Assembly (NCBI RefSeq): GCF_014898055.3
Contig: NW_023605083.1
Coordinates: 92,219,483-92,283,482 of the forward strand
Direction of reading: 5' to 3'
DNA: 64,000 bases
Origin: Talpa occidentalis
Lineage: Eukaryota > Chordata > Mammalia > Eulipotyphla > Talpidae
Shown here: one piece after another, positions 21,101 to 35,479 of the stretch
Numbering within the stretch: the stretch's first letter is position 1
Layout: each line of letters starts with the position of its first letter
Notes under the pieces: generated by a model
Database searches by the model: none
Told to the model about the DNA's origin: nothing
What the model saw: only the letters and a program-made list of their open reading frames with translations
Position numbers and translations under genes: made by a program

Positions 21101-24100
21101 TCCAGAGGAGAGACGCATGCAGGAGGTAGGCATACCTGGGCAGGAAGACAGGTCTAGGGAAGAAGCATCTGGACCGGGTGGGAGCTGAACTTTCCACAAC
21201 TCCCTGCCCTCCCTGCTCAGAGCCTGTTTGAGGTGGTGACATCTGAGGCCTCCTACCTGCGCTCCCTGCGGTTGCTGACAGACACCTTTGTGCTGAGCCA
21301 GGCTCTCCGGGACACGCTTACCCCCCGGGATCACCACACCCTCTTTTCCAATGTGCAGCGAGTCCAGGGAGTCAGCGAGCGGTCAGTGGGGTCCCAGCTT
21401 TCTCCCTGTGCCAAGTTTTCCCTTCCAGGGGCCCAGTTGTGCCCAGTTCTTCCCTTCAGCACCCAAGGGACTGGCTCTCTGCCCCCCTCCATTAACTGTT
21501 CCCCCACTCCTTCAGGTTCCTAGGGACATTGCTGTCCCGAGTACGCTCTTCCCCCCACATCAGCGACCTGTGTGATGTGGTGCATGACCACGCCATGGGG
21601 CCTTTCTCGGTGTATGTGGACTATGTGCGAAACCAGCAGTATCAGGAGGAGACCTACAGCCGCCTCATGTGAGTGTACCAGAGGGGGAGCCACGGGTGGG
21701 AGAAGCTGGGGAGCAGGGGTTGGGTCCAGGTCAGGGTAGGTTGGAGCATCAGGGAGATGCAAACAACCTGGGCCTGCTTCTGCAGGGACACGAATGTGCG
21801 CTTTTCTGCGGAGCTGCGGAGGCTGCAGAGCCTCCCGAAGTGTGAGCGGCTCCCTCTGCCGTCCTTCCTGCTGCTACCCTTCCAGCGCATTACCCGGCTC
21901 CGCATGCTGCTGCAGGTACCTGCCAAGGCTTGGGCCTTTTGGCCCCACCAGCCCTGTTGGAGAACTCTCCCCAGTCATTATCATTTCCCACCATGAACAC
22001 AGAAATCCCTAAATCAGGACTCCGAACTGGGCCTCTAAATCCAGGATCTCCCAAACCTTTCCTGTAGCTACGCAAATGTTTAAAGGAGCAGTGTGGGTGA
22101 AGGAAAAGAGCCTCTGGCTAGAGGCATGAGCCTCTGGCTAGAGTCTAGATTTAGCTCTGCCACTAACTGCTGAGCAGGTCTCTTCTACTCTCTGGGTCTT
22201 GGGGGGAATCTGGTGAGTTGTCCCTGAAGCTTCTTCCACTGTAGTCTGCCACTGCATACTACCCCAGTGGGGATGACAATCATCCCCAAGAACTAAAGAT
22301 TGGTTCTTTGAAGGGAGGGAGTGCAAAACATTTCTTAGCTATACCAGTGGTTGTGGTTCTCCAAAGGGCCATGGTACTTAGATACTCAGTATCTACCTGT
22401 GGTATTAAAATTTTGTGGTGATTTAAAACACATATAGTACCATAAAGCAATGTACCTCAATAAACATAATTTTTAAAGAGAAATTTATGACAAAATAAAG
22501 TAAAATTTTATGGTGAGAGGGACAACTAGGGAAAAAAATGTCTAAAAAGTTTCCTTAGTGGGGTAATACTGAAAAAAAAAAAAAAGATTGAGAACTACTC
22601 TTTCATTGCAGTGTAGAAACTTCTCCCAACACTAGATTTTTTAAAAAGTATTTTTAAAAAAAGATTTATTAATTTATTTACACAAGAACCAGGGTACAGG
22701 CCAGATTCGTGGGAGGTGAGAGGATTCACCAGAGACAGAGTGGGAAACAGAACAGGCAGACTGACGAAATACACTGCTGAGGGGAGCAGTGGGCACGACA
22801 GGAGAGGTCTGCCACGCCATGTGGGACCCTTGCCGCCTGGCCGGGATCTGACAGCTTCACAGGGTGGCGCTCAACCTCCTGTGCCACCAGGGGAGGCCCC
22901 ACAACTAGATTATTAGCATCTTTATGTTGTCTCCAGCTTAATATATCCCCATGTAGATGACAACAAAAACAGCATAATAGTAATAATCACAGCTAATTAG
23001 TTATTGAGTACTCTATCCTGGGCATGGTTCTAAGTGCTATACAACCACTCAAACTTACCAACAACTGTAGGAGGGTAGGAACTATTGTTGACCCCATTTT
23101 ATAGATGAGAAAACTGAGGCACAGAGAGGTTAAATAACTTCCCCCAGATCATACAAATAATATTTGAAGGAGACAAAATTGAAATTGAAGCACTCTTCAC
23201 CACTCTGCTATATTGTTTATACTAACTATTGTGTTAATAACTGTTAAAATAATAAGCAACCTTCTTTTCAGGATTTACTATGTGACAAAGACTATGCTAA
23301 GTACTTTATTAACTTTTGAATCCTCAAAACAATGCTATTGGTATCCTAGGTAGATGCTATCTCCATTTTACAGATGGGGAAACTGAGGTTCAGAGAGGCA
23401 ATATGACTTGCTTATTATGCAGATGGTGAGTGACCAGGTCTCTTAGCCTCACTGAGGCTGGTCCCCCAACTTTGTGAATTCCAATGGAGCACTTTGCCAA
23501 GTTAAATACGGCACTCTTTGAGCTGCAGCCCAGGGCACAGAACAGGGGGCCCAGTCACCCTTCTTCCTTGTTCCCAGAATATCCTGCGCCAGACAGAGGA
23601 GGGGTCCAGCCGCCAGGAAAATGCCCAGAAGGCCCTGGGTGCTATCAGCAAGGTGGGCAAGAGGGGATGCTCAGGCTGGGGGAGGGAGAGATCCAGGCTG
23701 GAGTCCTGGGTAGGGAGACATTCAGAGGTGCAAAGGAAGCAGGATTGGTGACATGGCTCCCTGTACCCAGATCATTGAGCGTTGCAGTGCCGAGGTGGGG
23801 CGCATGAAACAGACAGAGGAGCTGATCCGGCTCACGCAGAGGCTACGCTTCCACAAAGTCAAGGTTAGCCTGCCCATCTGGTAGCTACCCTCCCTCCTTT
23901 TCCCCACAATGCTTGGAGAAGCTAGAACTTCTCCCTGCTTCCTTGCAGGCCTTGCCCCTGGTCTCCTGGTCAAGGCGCCTGGAATTGCAAGGGGAGCTGA
24001 CTGAATTAGGGTGCCGGAGAGGAGGCGTGCTTTTCACTTCACGTCCTCGATTTACCCCCCTCTGCCTGCTGCTCTTTAGTGACCTGTTGCTCATCACCCA

Positions 24101-25951
24101 ACCCAAGAGGTGAGTCTCAGGGAGTGTGGGCAAGCCCAGGCAGGGGTGGAGAGAAGTCCAATTGGACCTCTGCTCGCCTCTGAACTTCTTCTCTGGGCAG
24201 TGGGCAGCGACTACACGTTCTGGACTATGCTCATCGTTCCCTGGTCCAGGCTCAGCAGGTTCCAGACCCATCTGGACCCCCTACTTTCCGCCTCTCCCTT
24301 CTCAGCAACCACCAGGGCCGCCCCACCCACCGGTTACTCCAGGCTTCATCCCTGTGAGTTGTGTCTCCTCAGAAAACACCCTTGAAACCCTCACCTGACC
24401 TCTCAGAGTGGTCATCCTCCCCCATCTCTCTCTCCTTTGTCCTCTGTCTAATTCCGAAGATCTCGTGGGCTAATTGTGACCCTTCTCTATGTCCCCACTA
24501 GATCAGACATGCAGCGCTGGCTGGGAGCCTTCCCTACCCCAGGTCCCCTTCCCTGCTCCCCAGACACCATCTATGAGGACTGTGGTAAGTTGCCATAGAG
24601 GGGAAAAGAGAGTCTTGAGGGGATCATTGCGGGGTTGGGGTTGGGGAGAAGCTAAAAAAGGTGCTGATCTCACTGTCCTGTCACTGACCCCTAAGCAGAT
24701 TGTTCCCAGGAACTGTGTTCAGAGTCTTCAACACCAGTCAAGACAGAGGCACAGAATCTGGAATCCAGGGCTCCCTTCAAACACTTGCACAAGAGCCCTG
24801 AAGGTGAGAAGGCCTTTTATTTATTCATTCAATAAATATTTATTTAGCACCTAGGAAGGGCTGCTCACCATGCTAGGTGAGCAACTGAACACATGGCGAT
24901 TCTTGTCCCTGCTGGAGCAAACATTCTAGCAGAGGAGAAACAATAAAGAAAAAAAAAGATGAATAAGTAACTTATATAGCTGAGGATAAGAAATGCTATA
25001 GAAAAACAAAAGTGGAACAGAGTCAAGGAGGTCAGGAGTCCCAGGGTGGGGAGTTTATTATTTTTTTTAAAGATTTATTTACTTATGCATACAAGAACTG
25101 GGGTAGAGACCAGAGGTGTGGGGGCTAAGAGGATTCACCAGAGACAGAGTGGGGAACAAAACAGGCAGATTGACCGAAGTACACTGCTGAGGGGAGCAAT
25201 GGGTGAGTCAGAAGAGGTCTGTTGCACCATGTGGGTTGCTCCCTGGCTGGTAGGGGAATCGAACTCGTGCTGCAGAGGCTGCTGATTGCTTCATAGGTTG
25301 AATTGTCTTAACTCCTTGCACCACCAGGGAGGCCCAGGGTGGGGAGTTTGAAAGTTAGAATAGGGAGCTCCAAGTGAGCTATCTGTTCCCTGATGTGAGG
25401 CATGTAAGTACACAGAATGTGAGGCAAGAGTCAGTGCAGAGATCCCCTGGCCAGTGTGTTTGAGGGGCAGTAAGGGGGGTGGCTCGAGGGAGTGAAGAAA
25501 GCAGAGAAGAGCCAATGAGATCCTAAGGTAAATGGGACTAGATCACATCAGTCTTCATAGACCCCTGTAAGGACTTTGGCTCTCACTCTGTGTGAGATGA
25601 GCAGCCATTGCAGGGTTTGACAGAGGAGTGACCCCACCTTCTTTGATGCTGCTGTCATCTTCACCTCCACTGCCCAATGACCTTTCTACCAATATCGCAG
25701 ACTTCTCCACTAATTCCCACACCCACTCTCAGGCATTTGATCCTCCAGGGCCTCCTTTCCCTCCTTACCTGCCCCACTTGGGTCTGTCTCTTTCCCCAGG
25801 CTGGCTGAAAGGACTTCCTGGGGCCTTCCCTGCCCAGTTGGTGTGTGAAGTCACAGGGGAACATGAAAGGAGGAAGCACCTTCGCAAGCACCAGAAGCTT
25901 CTTGAGGCTGTTGGGCCCTCTTCAGACACCCCCAGTGCCCCCCCACCTTAA
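17995..25951 (+). CDS. ARHGEF15: Rho guanine nucleotide exchange factor 15 (ephexin-5), complete coding region
   Basis: A Dbl-family exchange factor that activates RhoA in vascular smooth muscle, endothelium and neurons; it is a target of EphB2 signalling. Fifteen coding exons join in frame: 17995-18598, 19184-19516, 19744-19798, 20750-20808, 20914-21125, 21221-21381, 21516-21668, 21786-21915, 23578-23652, 23771-23863, 23949-24109, 24201-24353, 24502-24584, 24699-24803 and 25800-25951. All introns are GT/AG, and the total is 842 codons plus TAA, against 841 residues remembered for human. The start MSAQSLPAATPPTQ matches the human N-terminus. Residues 1-350 are proline/serine-rich. The DH domain runs from about 420 to 605 (SLFEVVTSEASYLRSL, later LPFQRITRLRMLLQ). 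The PH domain runs from about 626 to 745 (LCLLLFSDLLLIT, then the conserved Trp of MQRWLGAF). The tyrosines of EPLYQTYRAAV (about 354 and 357) lie in the segment phosphorylated in ephexins. There is no SH3 domain. Confidence 0.97.
18807..19088 (-). repeat. tRNA-derived SINE in ARHGEF15 intron
   Basis: Full-length older-form copy in the intron between the first two coding exons, antisense to the gene. The target duplication TGACCTCTGTGTTTCT is perfect. Confidence 0.9.
19880..20060 (+). repeat. MIR fragment in ARHGEF15 intron
   Basis: TTATCCAAGTCACTGAGCC, TCTGGGTCTCAGAGTCCTCATCTGTGGAG and AGGATAA are the MIR core words. Confidence 0.65.
20245..20600. repeat. Unclassified interspersed sequence in ARHGEF15 intron
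   Basis: It begins with a (TTTA)n run and continues through GTGGAGATAATAGGAATAGA and AAAATATGTATAAATAAAGG. It looks like a decayed transposon tail, but I cannot place it in a family. Confidence 0.3.
22345..22606. mobile_element. hAT-like DNA transposon remnant in ARHGEF15 intron
   Basis: It starts CCAGTGGTTGTGGTTCTCCAA and ends GATTGAGAACTACTC, so the ends resemble inverted copies of TGGTTCTCAA. The interior is AT-rich. Confidence 0.5.
22655..22899 (-). repeat. tRNA-derived SINE in ARHGEF15 intron
   Basis: Slightly shortened older-form copy; part of the box-B region is deleted (GGGATCTGACAGC). Flanking words near ACTAGATT are a likely target duplication. Confidence 0.85.
22976..23175 (+). 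repeat. MIR element in ARHGEF15 intron
   Basis: Reads through TTATTGAGTACTCTATCCTGG, then CCCCATTTTATAGATGAG, then AAACTGAGGCACAGAGAGG, the hallmark MIR core. Confidence 0.85.
23255..23450 (+). repeat. Second MIR element in ARHGEF15 intron
   Basis: CTCCATTTTACAGATGGGG and AAACTGAGGTTCAGAGAGG mark a second copy in the same orientation, just downstream of the first. Confidence 0.8.
24820..25060 (+). repeat. L2-like element in the last ARHGEF15 intron
   Basis: TTCATTCAATAAATATTTATTTAGC, then CTTGTCCCTGCTGGAG, then CAAACATTCTAGCAGAGGAG follow an old LINE tail. It continues to about 25640 on the far side of the SINE. Confidence 0.55.
25061..25335 (-). repeat. tRNA-derived SINE in the last ARHGEF15 intron
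   Basis: Full-length older-form copy inserted into the L2-like element. CCCAGGGTGGGGAGTTT is repeated on both sides. Confidence 0.9.
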
Positions 25952-26029
25952 TGGAGCCTGGGGAGGAGGCACAGGTTGGGACAGCTGGCAGCTGGCTGTG
26001 GAGAGGACAGAACCCATTCATCCACTGGA

Positions 26030-26335
26030 ATCGCTGTCAGTGGAAACGCTACCTCTAATGGCAACCAACAGGGAACAAACTTCAGGACAGGGCAGCCAAT
26101 GAAAATGGGGCCGTCGGAGCTCACACATCAGAGAGAATGAGGATGGCTTGAGTTTGTTGCCAGTGGAGACAAATTTAGAACAGAGCAGCCAATGGGTGCT
26201 GAGCTGACTGAGCCCTTGGCCAATGAGCATCCCTGCTATGCTCATAGCTAAGGAAGAGGAAGCTAGATCAACGCAGCTAAAAAAGACTGGGTTGCAGATA
26301 AAAGTCCTAGAACAAAAGAGCCAACAGTAGTGAAC
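26030..26335 (+). repeat. Decayed tandem repeat in ARHGEF15 3' untranslated region
   Basis: Three units of roughly 95-130 bp share GACAGGGCAGCCAATGAAAA, GAACAGAGCAGCCAATGGG and GAACAAAAGAGCCAACAG. An additional GGCCAATGAGCA lies between the second and third. Confidence 0.45.
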
Positions 26336-27377
26336 AGGGACCCGTGCAGTCAAAAGAGGGGTCCAAGAGATCTCGTGACCCTGCTTGGTTCTATAGCAAT
26401 GATGGATCCTGCCTTTTGAGTCTGGGAAGTGTTAAATTCTATTCCTGGGGTGCCTCCTGTGCCCTCTCAAGCTACTTCTCTTCTAGAAGAATCCACAGTG
26501 TGTGTCTCAGAGGATCTGTTTGTCTTAGTTCACATGTCAGGAAGGTGATTCTGTTGAACTTGGTGTGTGTGCATGGTTTTTCTCCCCTCCCAGATGATTT
26601 CTTTCCTACCCCTCATTTTTCCTATTCCTTTCTCCAAGGAGCACACTGACTGAGCTCCAGAGGACAACGTGCTTGGTGTGGCTTGGCAGTCAGAAGCCAG
26701 AGCTGGGGATGAGAGCCCTAGGTTTTGGGTCTCTTTGAGGCCAGTGTTCCATGACAGTGGAGGATAATGTTATGGTACAGTCAAGCTGCCTGGCAGAGTA
26801 GCCCAAGGGACTAAAGATGGCCAACAGCTGGGGCCTGAGGCTCCTGGAAGTTTTCAGGCCCTTCTCCTTGCCCCACAGTTTGGCCTCCATGATCTCTGTC
26901 TGCAGACCCTCTGACCTGAGCTATAATCAGTCATCTAGCCTCAGCTCTGGGCTTCGGATTGGCTCTGGGTCCCAGGTTCAGGTGAAGAAATGAGAGTTCT
27001 GGATCATGAGTTGGCTGGTGAGCTAGGCCTGAGCTTTCTTGCCTTTACCCCGGTCCTGTCACAGAAACACTGGGCCAGGAAGTGGGGAGAGAAAGGAGAG
27101 CCAGTGCTGCTGTCCAACTCCATCTAAAGCACCTGCTTCAAGATGAGAAACTGCTCAGGTGAGAGATGCAGACAGGGCAGAGCAGACAGTGAGGAGGGCC
27201 CCAAGCATCCCATGCTAGGTCATCACACCTCTTCTTCTGCTCATACATGGCAACTTGCCCAGGATAGAAACTGCCACACTGACCTCAGGAGGTGCAGAAA
27301 CTCTGAAAGAGGGAGCAAAGCATTGGCATTTGGCATGTTCATGACTTTGGAGATTCACTGGCAAATGAAAAACCTTC

Positions 27378-27383
27378 AATAAA
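27378..27383 (+). terminator. Polyadenylation signal of ARHGEF15
   Basis: Canonical AATAAA followed about 25 bases later by GT-rich DNA (TGTGTACTTAAAGGTGG). Confidence 0.6.
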
Positions 27384-27793
27384 TGTTGGTGGAACTATAT
27401 TGAGGCTCTCCAGGGGACTGTGTACTTAAAGGTGGTTTCCAAATATGGTTCCCAAATGGGTGGGGCTGGTTGGAAAATTATTCTTTGAGATTAGGGCTGG
27501 GTTCTGCTGGGAACCGAGGGTTGTAGATCAGCTGCAAGACATGAATGTGTTGGATCACACATAGCTCAAGGCCTAAGAATCTGGCAGTGGCGAGTTTGGA
27601 GATGCTGGGGTGTAGGGCTACTGCAGGTTGGAGAAAAAGACAGGGCAGGGCCACCTACAGCTGGGGCTCCAGGTTGCAGTTGTACCGAGAAGACAAAAAA
27701 TAAATAAATAAAAAGACAGCAGCAATAAAGTTTCTCTACAGATCAGTCAAATATCTCTATATTTAATTCAGTTCAGTTCTAGACCTATTTATT

Positions 27794-27837
27794 ATTAAGA
27801 GTCTTATGCTCTACTGACTGAGCTAGCCAGGCTTTAC
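27794..27837 (-). pseudogene. Retroposed 5' half of tRNA-Lys
   Basis: On the - strand this reads GCCTGGCTAGCTCAGTCAGT and on through the anticodon loop CTCTTAA. It differs from the remembered tRNA-Lys(CTT) by three transitions over 39 bases, then stops. The 11-bp word ACCTATTTATT flanks it on both sides (27783-27793 and 27838-27848), as expected for an L1-mediated insertion. It has no A-tail and cannot be a functional tRNA. Confidence 0.7.
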
Positions 27838-28260
27838 ACCTATTTATTGAGTGTTTTCTATGTGCCAGGCTCTCTGTATCTGAGAAGAAAAAGACAAGGG
27901 ATTTGCCCTCCAGGAGTCTATATTCTAGGTTGGGGCGCAGATGGGGAGAATAATTACCAAGTAAACAAGTTAATAAGAACATAGGACCTCCCCTGGTGGC
28001 GCAGCGGTTGAGTGCTGGGCTGTGAGGTTGCCCGCAGCCTCTGCAGTGCCGGTTTGTTCCCCGGCTGCAGGCGAGGGTCCCACAAAAAAAAAAAAAAAAA
28101 AAAGAACATAAAGTCAAGTAGCAATAAGTGTTATGTAGAAAATTCAGCAAGGGCTGTGATAGTGTGTGTGTGTGTGTATTTAGGTGGAAGTGATGTTTGA
28201 GTTGAGACCCAAATGACAAGAAGGAAGTGGCCCTGGGAAGACCGGTGCTAAGAGTATTCT
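27838..28260 (+). repeat. L2-like element hosting two insertions
   Basis: TATTTATTGAGTGTTTTCTATGTGCCAGG, then CCCTCCAGGAGTCTATATTC, continuing after the SINE with AATAAGTGTTATGTAGAAAA. The tRNA half at its left edge and the short SINE at 27987 inserted into it. Confidence 0.55.
27987..28104 (+). repeat. Short-form tRNA-derived SINE (head plus poly-A)
   Basis: It has the tRNA-like head only, with a recognisable A box, and ends GGGTCCCACA followed by about 20 A. AAGAACATA-like words on both sides suggest a target duplication. Confidence 0.88.
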
Positions 28261-28839
28261 GGGCAGGGGGTGAAGGGAAGTGTGGGTGACAAGAAGGGAA
28301 CTGAAGCCCAGGAAGAGAATATAGTGGTAGTGAGAGGGACCTGGCACTTGTGCTCCTTCAAGGTTCCTGGTGGGGAGAGCCAGACTCCTCTGTGCTCCCT
28401 TCTCCCTCAGAGAAAGAGAGAGACAGACAGACACTCAGAGGCAGACACAAAGCTTTGCATGTATCCTATAAATATTCCTCCCAGCTCCTCACCCCTTCCC
28501 CAAGTCCTGTTACTTAGGAAGCACCAGCTACAATCCATATGTTCTAATAGTGGGATAATAGGGAGATGAAGTCTAAATAAGAATCGTTTGGAGGACAGAA
28601 AGGCACATAAAATACAACCACATGTTCCGAAAGTGACTGAAAAAATGGAGGGAGGGAGACATCCATATTTCTGTTACCATAGATACCCCTTTCCATCTTG
28701 GGGTGATTTGAGTATTTGTGTGAAGTCCTGGAGGGGTCTGCGTTCTGGGAGCCTGTCTGAGAGGGCCCAGGAGCATGAAGCAGCTATCAGTTTTACATAG
28801 ACGCATGCTGGGGAGGTGAAAGACATGAACATTTTCCTT

Positions 28840-29130
28840 CCTTCCTTCCTCTCTCTCTCTTTCTCTTTCTCTTTCTTTTCTTTCAGATTTATTTATTTAT
28901 ACAAGAACTGGGGTACAGGCCAGAGGCACGGGAGGGTGAGAGAATTCACCAGAGACAGAGCGGGGAGCAGAACAGGCAGACACTTCTGAGGGGAGCAGCG
29001 GGCGAGACAGGAGAGGTCTGCTGCACCATGTGGGTATCTCCATGGCCTGCCAGGAATCGAACCCATGCTGCAGAGGCTGCGGACAGCCCCACAGCCCTGC
29101 CCTCAACCTGTTGTGTCACTGAGGAGTCCC
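28840..29130 (-). repeat. CT-rich tract and tRNA-derived SINE
   Basis: A pyrimidine run of CTTCCTTCC and TCTTT words (28840-28882) leads into an older-form SINE (28883-29130). GASATGAACATTTT occurs on both sides as the target duplication. Confidence 0.85.
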
Positions 29131-29144
29131 GAGATGAACATTTT

Positions 29145-30325
29145 CATAGGGTTTGGAAAGGCCTGGTTCCAGAAGTGCCTGTCGGGGCAGGGTGGGGAAG
29201 CTGTGTCCACTTTGGGAGTCTCTCTGAGGATGTGCTCCTCTAGTCACAGCCCTGTTCTTCTTATTTGTAGCCACCATATTTGGGGAGCTGATGATAAAAC
29301 ACGGCACTGATCCTGCTTTGCCCTTCTACAAAGCGTGGCTTCCCCAAGCTAGGTCATCACACCTTAGCTGCGAGGTGTTGCACTTGTGACCACAAGCAAC
29401 CGTAGATGTGAAGAACACCCTTTCTCCAACAAACCTGCTCCCTTGCTCTGCCCTGTCTTGCCCCACGCCTCCAGCCCACTTCCTGTGATCCTTTCCAGAG
29501 CCCTTCAGCTTGGCGCACTGTCCATTCCTGAAAATCTCTTCTCCTTCCTTCTGGGGTTCAACTTTCTTTTCATCTGCTGGTTCCAGGTCAGGGCTGGCCG
29601 CTTCACCAAGGGAGAACCTTCCAGCCCACAGCAACCCGACAGTTCCTCAAGGTAGACAAAGTTGAGCAAAGGGACAGAGCCCCAAGAATTTACCCTTTTA
29701 ACCAACCAGGCTGCCCACCACGCTCGGGTGCGTGGCCAGACTCCTCCCAGTCCGTGTTTTCGGGACTGGCTCTGCCTCCAGAGGGGACTGCTCCCCTCCG
29801 GGGCAGTCCTCTCTCTAGCTCCCGCAGTCGCCCGGACACCCAGTCACCGCTGAATTTTGTACCCTTTAGCTGGTTGGGTGGCGGGGGAGCCTACTGGATC
29901 CCCTCGAGGCTCACTCCTGAGCATCAGAGGAGGGGTTGGCAGTTTCCTTGGGTCGCGATTACACACCTGTCAGGGTGAACCTTCTACCAATGCTAAAGCT
30001 CAAGCTGCTCTGCCCGGACTCACTGACTTTGGGACTTTGGGGCCCCAACCTCTCTTCCTTGCCCTAATTTCCTTTTTTTCGCCTCCATTTCCACTTATCC
30101 CCCAGCCCCCTGCAATTACCTTTTCCTTCACTTGCGAAGTCTTTCCCCATGCTTGGAAATCTGAAGATGCCTTCTGTGGGAAGGGTTGAATCCAAATTTT
30201 GAGGGGTCCTTTTAAAGAAAAAGAATACAAACTATGTCAACTCTTTCTGCCCGTTTGTGTCTGTGCAAGCATCTTTTTTCCCCCTTTTTTAAATTAATAA
30301 ACTTGCTCTTCTGGATATATACAAA
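29145..30325. other. Mostly unique intergenic DNA
   Basis: I see no exon, no long meaningful frame and no repeat that I can name. There are CT-rich stretches near 29400-29560 and 30050-30140. Confidence 0.4.
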
Positions 30326-30338
30326 AGTACAAAATATG

Positions 30339-30660
30339 GGGCCTCCCCGGTGGCGCAGCGGTTGAGCGCTGGGTTGCGAAGCTGCCCGCGGCCTCTGCGG
30401 CGCCGGTTCGATCCCCGGCTGCTCCCCGGCCACCAGAGGAGGGTCCCACATGGTGCGCAGACCTCTCCTGCCGCCCGCTGCTCCCCTCAGCAGTGTACTT
30501 CGGTCCTTCTGCCTGCTCTGCTCCCCACTCTGGCTCTGGTGAATTCTCTCACTCTCCCGCGCCTCTGACTGTACCCAGTGCATGTATAAAACGAAAACAA
30601 ACAAACAAACAAATAAATAAATAAATAAAACATGCCTCTATAAAAAAAAATTTAAAAAAA
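30339..30660 (+). repeat. tRNA-derived SINE with captured 3' tail
   Basis: Young copy, intact A and B boxes, (AAAC)n/(AAAT)n repeat followed by AACATGCCTCTAT and A-run. AGTACAAAATATG flanks it on both sides. Confidence 0.92.
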
Positions 30661-30735
30661 AGTACAAAATATGAATTAAAAATTGGATATGAACGTGTTT
30701 TTATGTAGAATGATTGAACACAATAAATTACGTAT

Positions 30736-31007
30736 TTTTTAAAAGATTTTTTATTTAGGCATACAAAAGCTGAGGTACAGGCCAGAGATGTGGGTGGTGA
30801 GAGGATTCACCAGAGACAGTGTGGGGAACAGAACAGGCAGACTGACCAAAATACACTGCTGAGGGGAGCAGCAGGCGAGTCAGGAGAGGTCTGCTGCCCC
30901 ATGTGGGTTTCTCCCTGGCTGGCCAGAGATCGAACTCCGTGCTGCAGAGGCTGCATGCATATTGCTTCATAATGCGGTACTTAACCCCTTGCACCACCAG
31001 GGAGGCC
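30736..31007 (-). repeat. tRNA-derived SINE, older form
   Basis: Full-length copy; AAATTACGTATTTTT on both sides is the target duplication. Confidence 0.9.
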
Positions 31008-31157
31008 AAATTACGTATTTTTAGAGCTGGCAAATACAACACAAAAACCCAGGAAAGTAAGAAAGTTTTGTGATTTTAACACGTCTCTGTTTTTTTTTCC
31101 TGTGATCTTTGGGTGCATGCTGTCTTTACTTCTTCATATGACAACAATTTTATAATT

Positions 31158-31447
31158 TTATTTTTTTATAGATTTATTCTACTTATTAATGAATACAAGA
31201 ACTGGGGTCTAGGCCAGAGGCGCAGGGGCGGGGTGGGGGGTGAGAGAATTCACTAGAGACAGTAGAGAGCAGAACAGGCAGATCTACTGAAATACACTGC
31301 TGAGGGGAGCAGCTGACGAGGCAGGAGATGTCTGCTGTGCCATGTATGTTTGCTCCCTGGCTGGGGATTGAACTCATGCCTCATGCTGCAGTGGCTGGCA
31401 ATAGCTTGATAGAGCTGAGACTTAACCCCTGCACCACCAGGGAGGAC
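31158..31447 (-). repeat. tRNA-derived SINE, older form
   Basis: Full-length but diverged, with insertions around 31220 and 31375. Reversed head ends GCACCACCAGGGAGG. Confidence 0.85.
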
Positions 31448-31729
31448 CGATATTTGCAAATATAGAAACATGCCCTTATGAACACATTTTTAGGCCCCTG
31501 CAGGGCAGTCTGAAAGGGGCCAATGCAAGTGAGCAACCCTGAAGCTAAAGTTTTATTAGCTTCACTGAAAATAAGTCTCTGCTCCTACTCCCAAATCCAG
31601 GAACGTTTTGCTTCTCCAGGGCAGAATATGACACTTACATCCGTTATATTTATTCCTTATACTTAGTTTTCTTGGTTGTTGTCCAAGCCAGCTCAAGTCA
31701 GTTTCTGCCAATTGAGCAGAGAGGCCCCA

Positions 31730-34690
<2,961 letters not shown>

Positions 34691-34694
34691 TACG

Positions 34695-35033
34695 GGGTGC
34701 CGTGGCTTGAATGTTGTATCCTCCAAAATTCATATGTTGAAGAAATAATTGCCAAGGTTATGGTATTAGGAGGTGGGGTCTTTGGGAGGTGACTAGGTCA
34801 TGACGGATGAACCTCATGAATGGTATCAGTGCCTTTATAAAAAAGACCCCACAGAGCTGCACTAATAACACAGCAAGAAGCCTGGAGCCTTGAAACAGGC
34901 CCTCACCTGACCATGCCAGCACTGTGAACTTGGACTTCGAGTTGCTGAAACTGCAAGGAAAAATTTTCTGTTGTTTATAAGCTACCCAGTCTGTGGTATT
35001 TTGTTATAGCAGCCCAAAAGGATTAAGGCACAG
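34695..35033 (+). mobile_element. MaLR-type LTR (MLT1/MST group)
   Basis: It runs from TGCCGTGGCTTGAATGTTGT through ATTAGGAGGTGGGGTCTTTGGGAGGTGA, CCTTTATAAAAAAGACCCCA and GGTATTTTGTTATAGCAGCCC, nearly end to end. It is a solo LTR of an ancient mammalian element. Confidence 0.85.
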
Positions 35034-35216
35034 AGGAAGAACCCTCACAGGATTTGAATTCCCAGTTCCAGCCATTCCTGAGTTCCAGCTGTGCACAAGA
35101 CCTGGTAATTCATGATTTACTCTCGTTTTTGCTTCAACTAATTCAAGTTCCCTTCCATCATTTGCAGTCACTACATTGCCAGAAACCTGTCAAAAACTGT
35201 CAAAAACTTGTTTTTG

Positions 35217-35410
35217 GGGCCTCCCTGGTGGCGCAGTGGGTTGAGAGCAGTGCTGTGAAGCTGTCCACAGCTTCTGCAGTGCAGGTTCGATCCCTGCCTG
35301 CAGGGGAGAATCCCATATGAAGCCGCAGACCTCTCCTGTCGCACCTGCTCATGCCTCTGGCCTGAACCCCAGCTCTTGTGTAAAAATAAATAAATCTTAA
35401 AAACAACAAC
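35217..35410 (+). repeat. tRNA-derived SINE with internal deletion
   Basis: The head and tail are normal, but about 85 bases between CCTCTCCTGTCGCACCTGCT and CATGCCTCTGGCC are missing. AAAAACYTGTTTTTG on both sides is the target duplication. Confidence 0.88.
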
Positions 35411-35479
35411 AACAAAAACCTGTTTTTGCCTTTTCTCTGTTAGTGAAAGAGGTTAAGACAGTTGGAATGATACTTTAAC

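Larger units (their letters stand above)
25952..27400 (+). other. ARHGEF15: ARHGEF15 3' untranslated region
   Basis: The sequence runs on from the TAA without recognised repeats to an AATAAA signal at 27378-27383, which would put the transcript end near 27400. No earlier AATAAA was noticed. The first 400 bases hold a decayed tandem repeat with CCAAT words. Confidence 0.6.

Noticed and set aside
27794..27837. A functional tRNA-Lys gene
   Set aside because: Only the 5' half is present; the T arm and acceptor 3' strand are missing.
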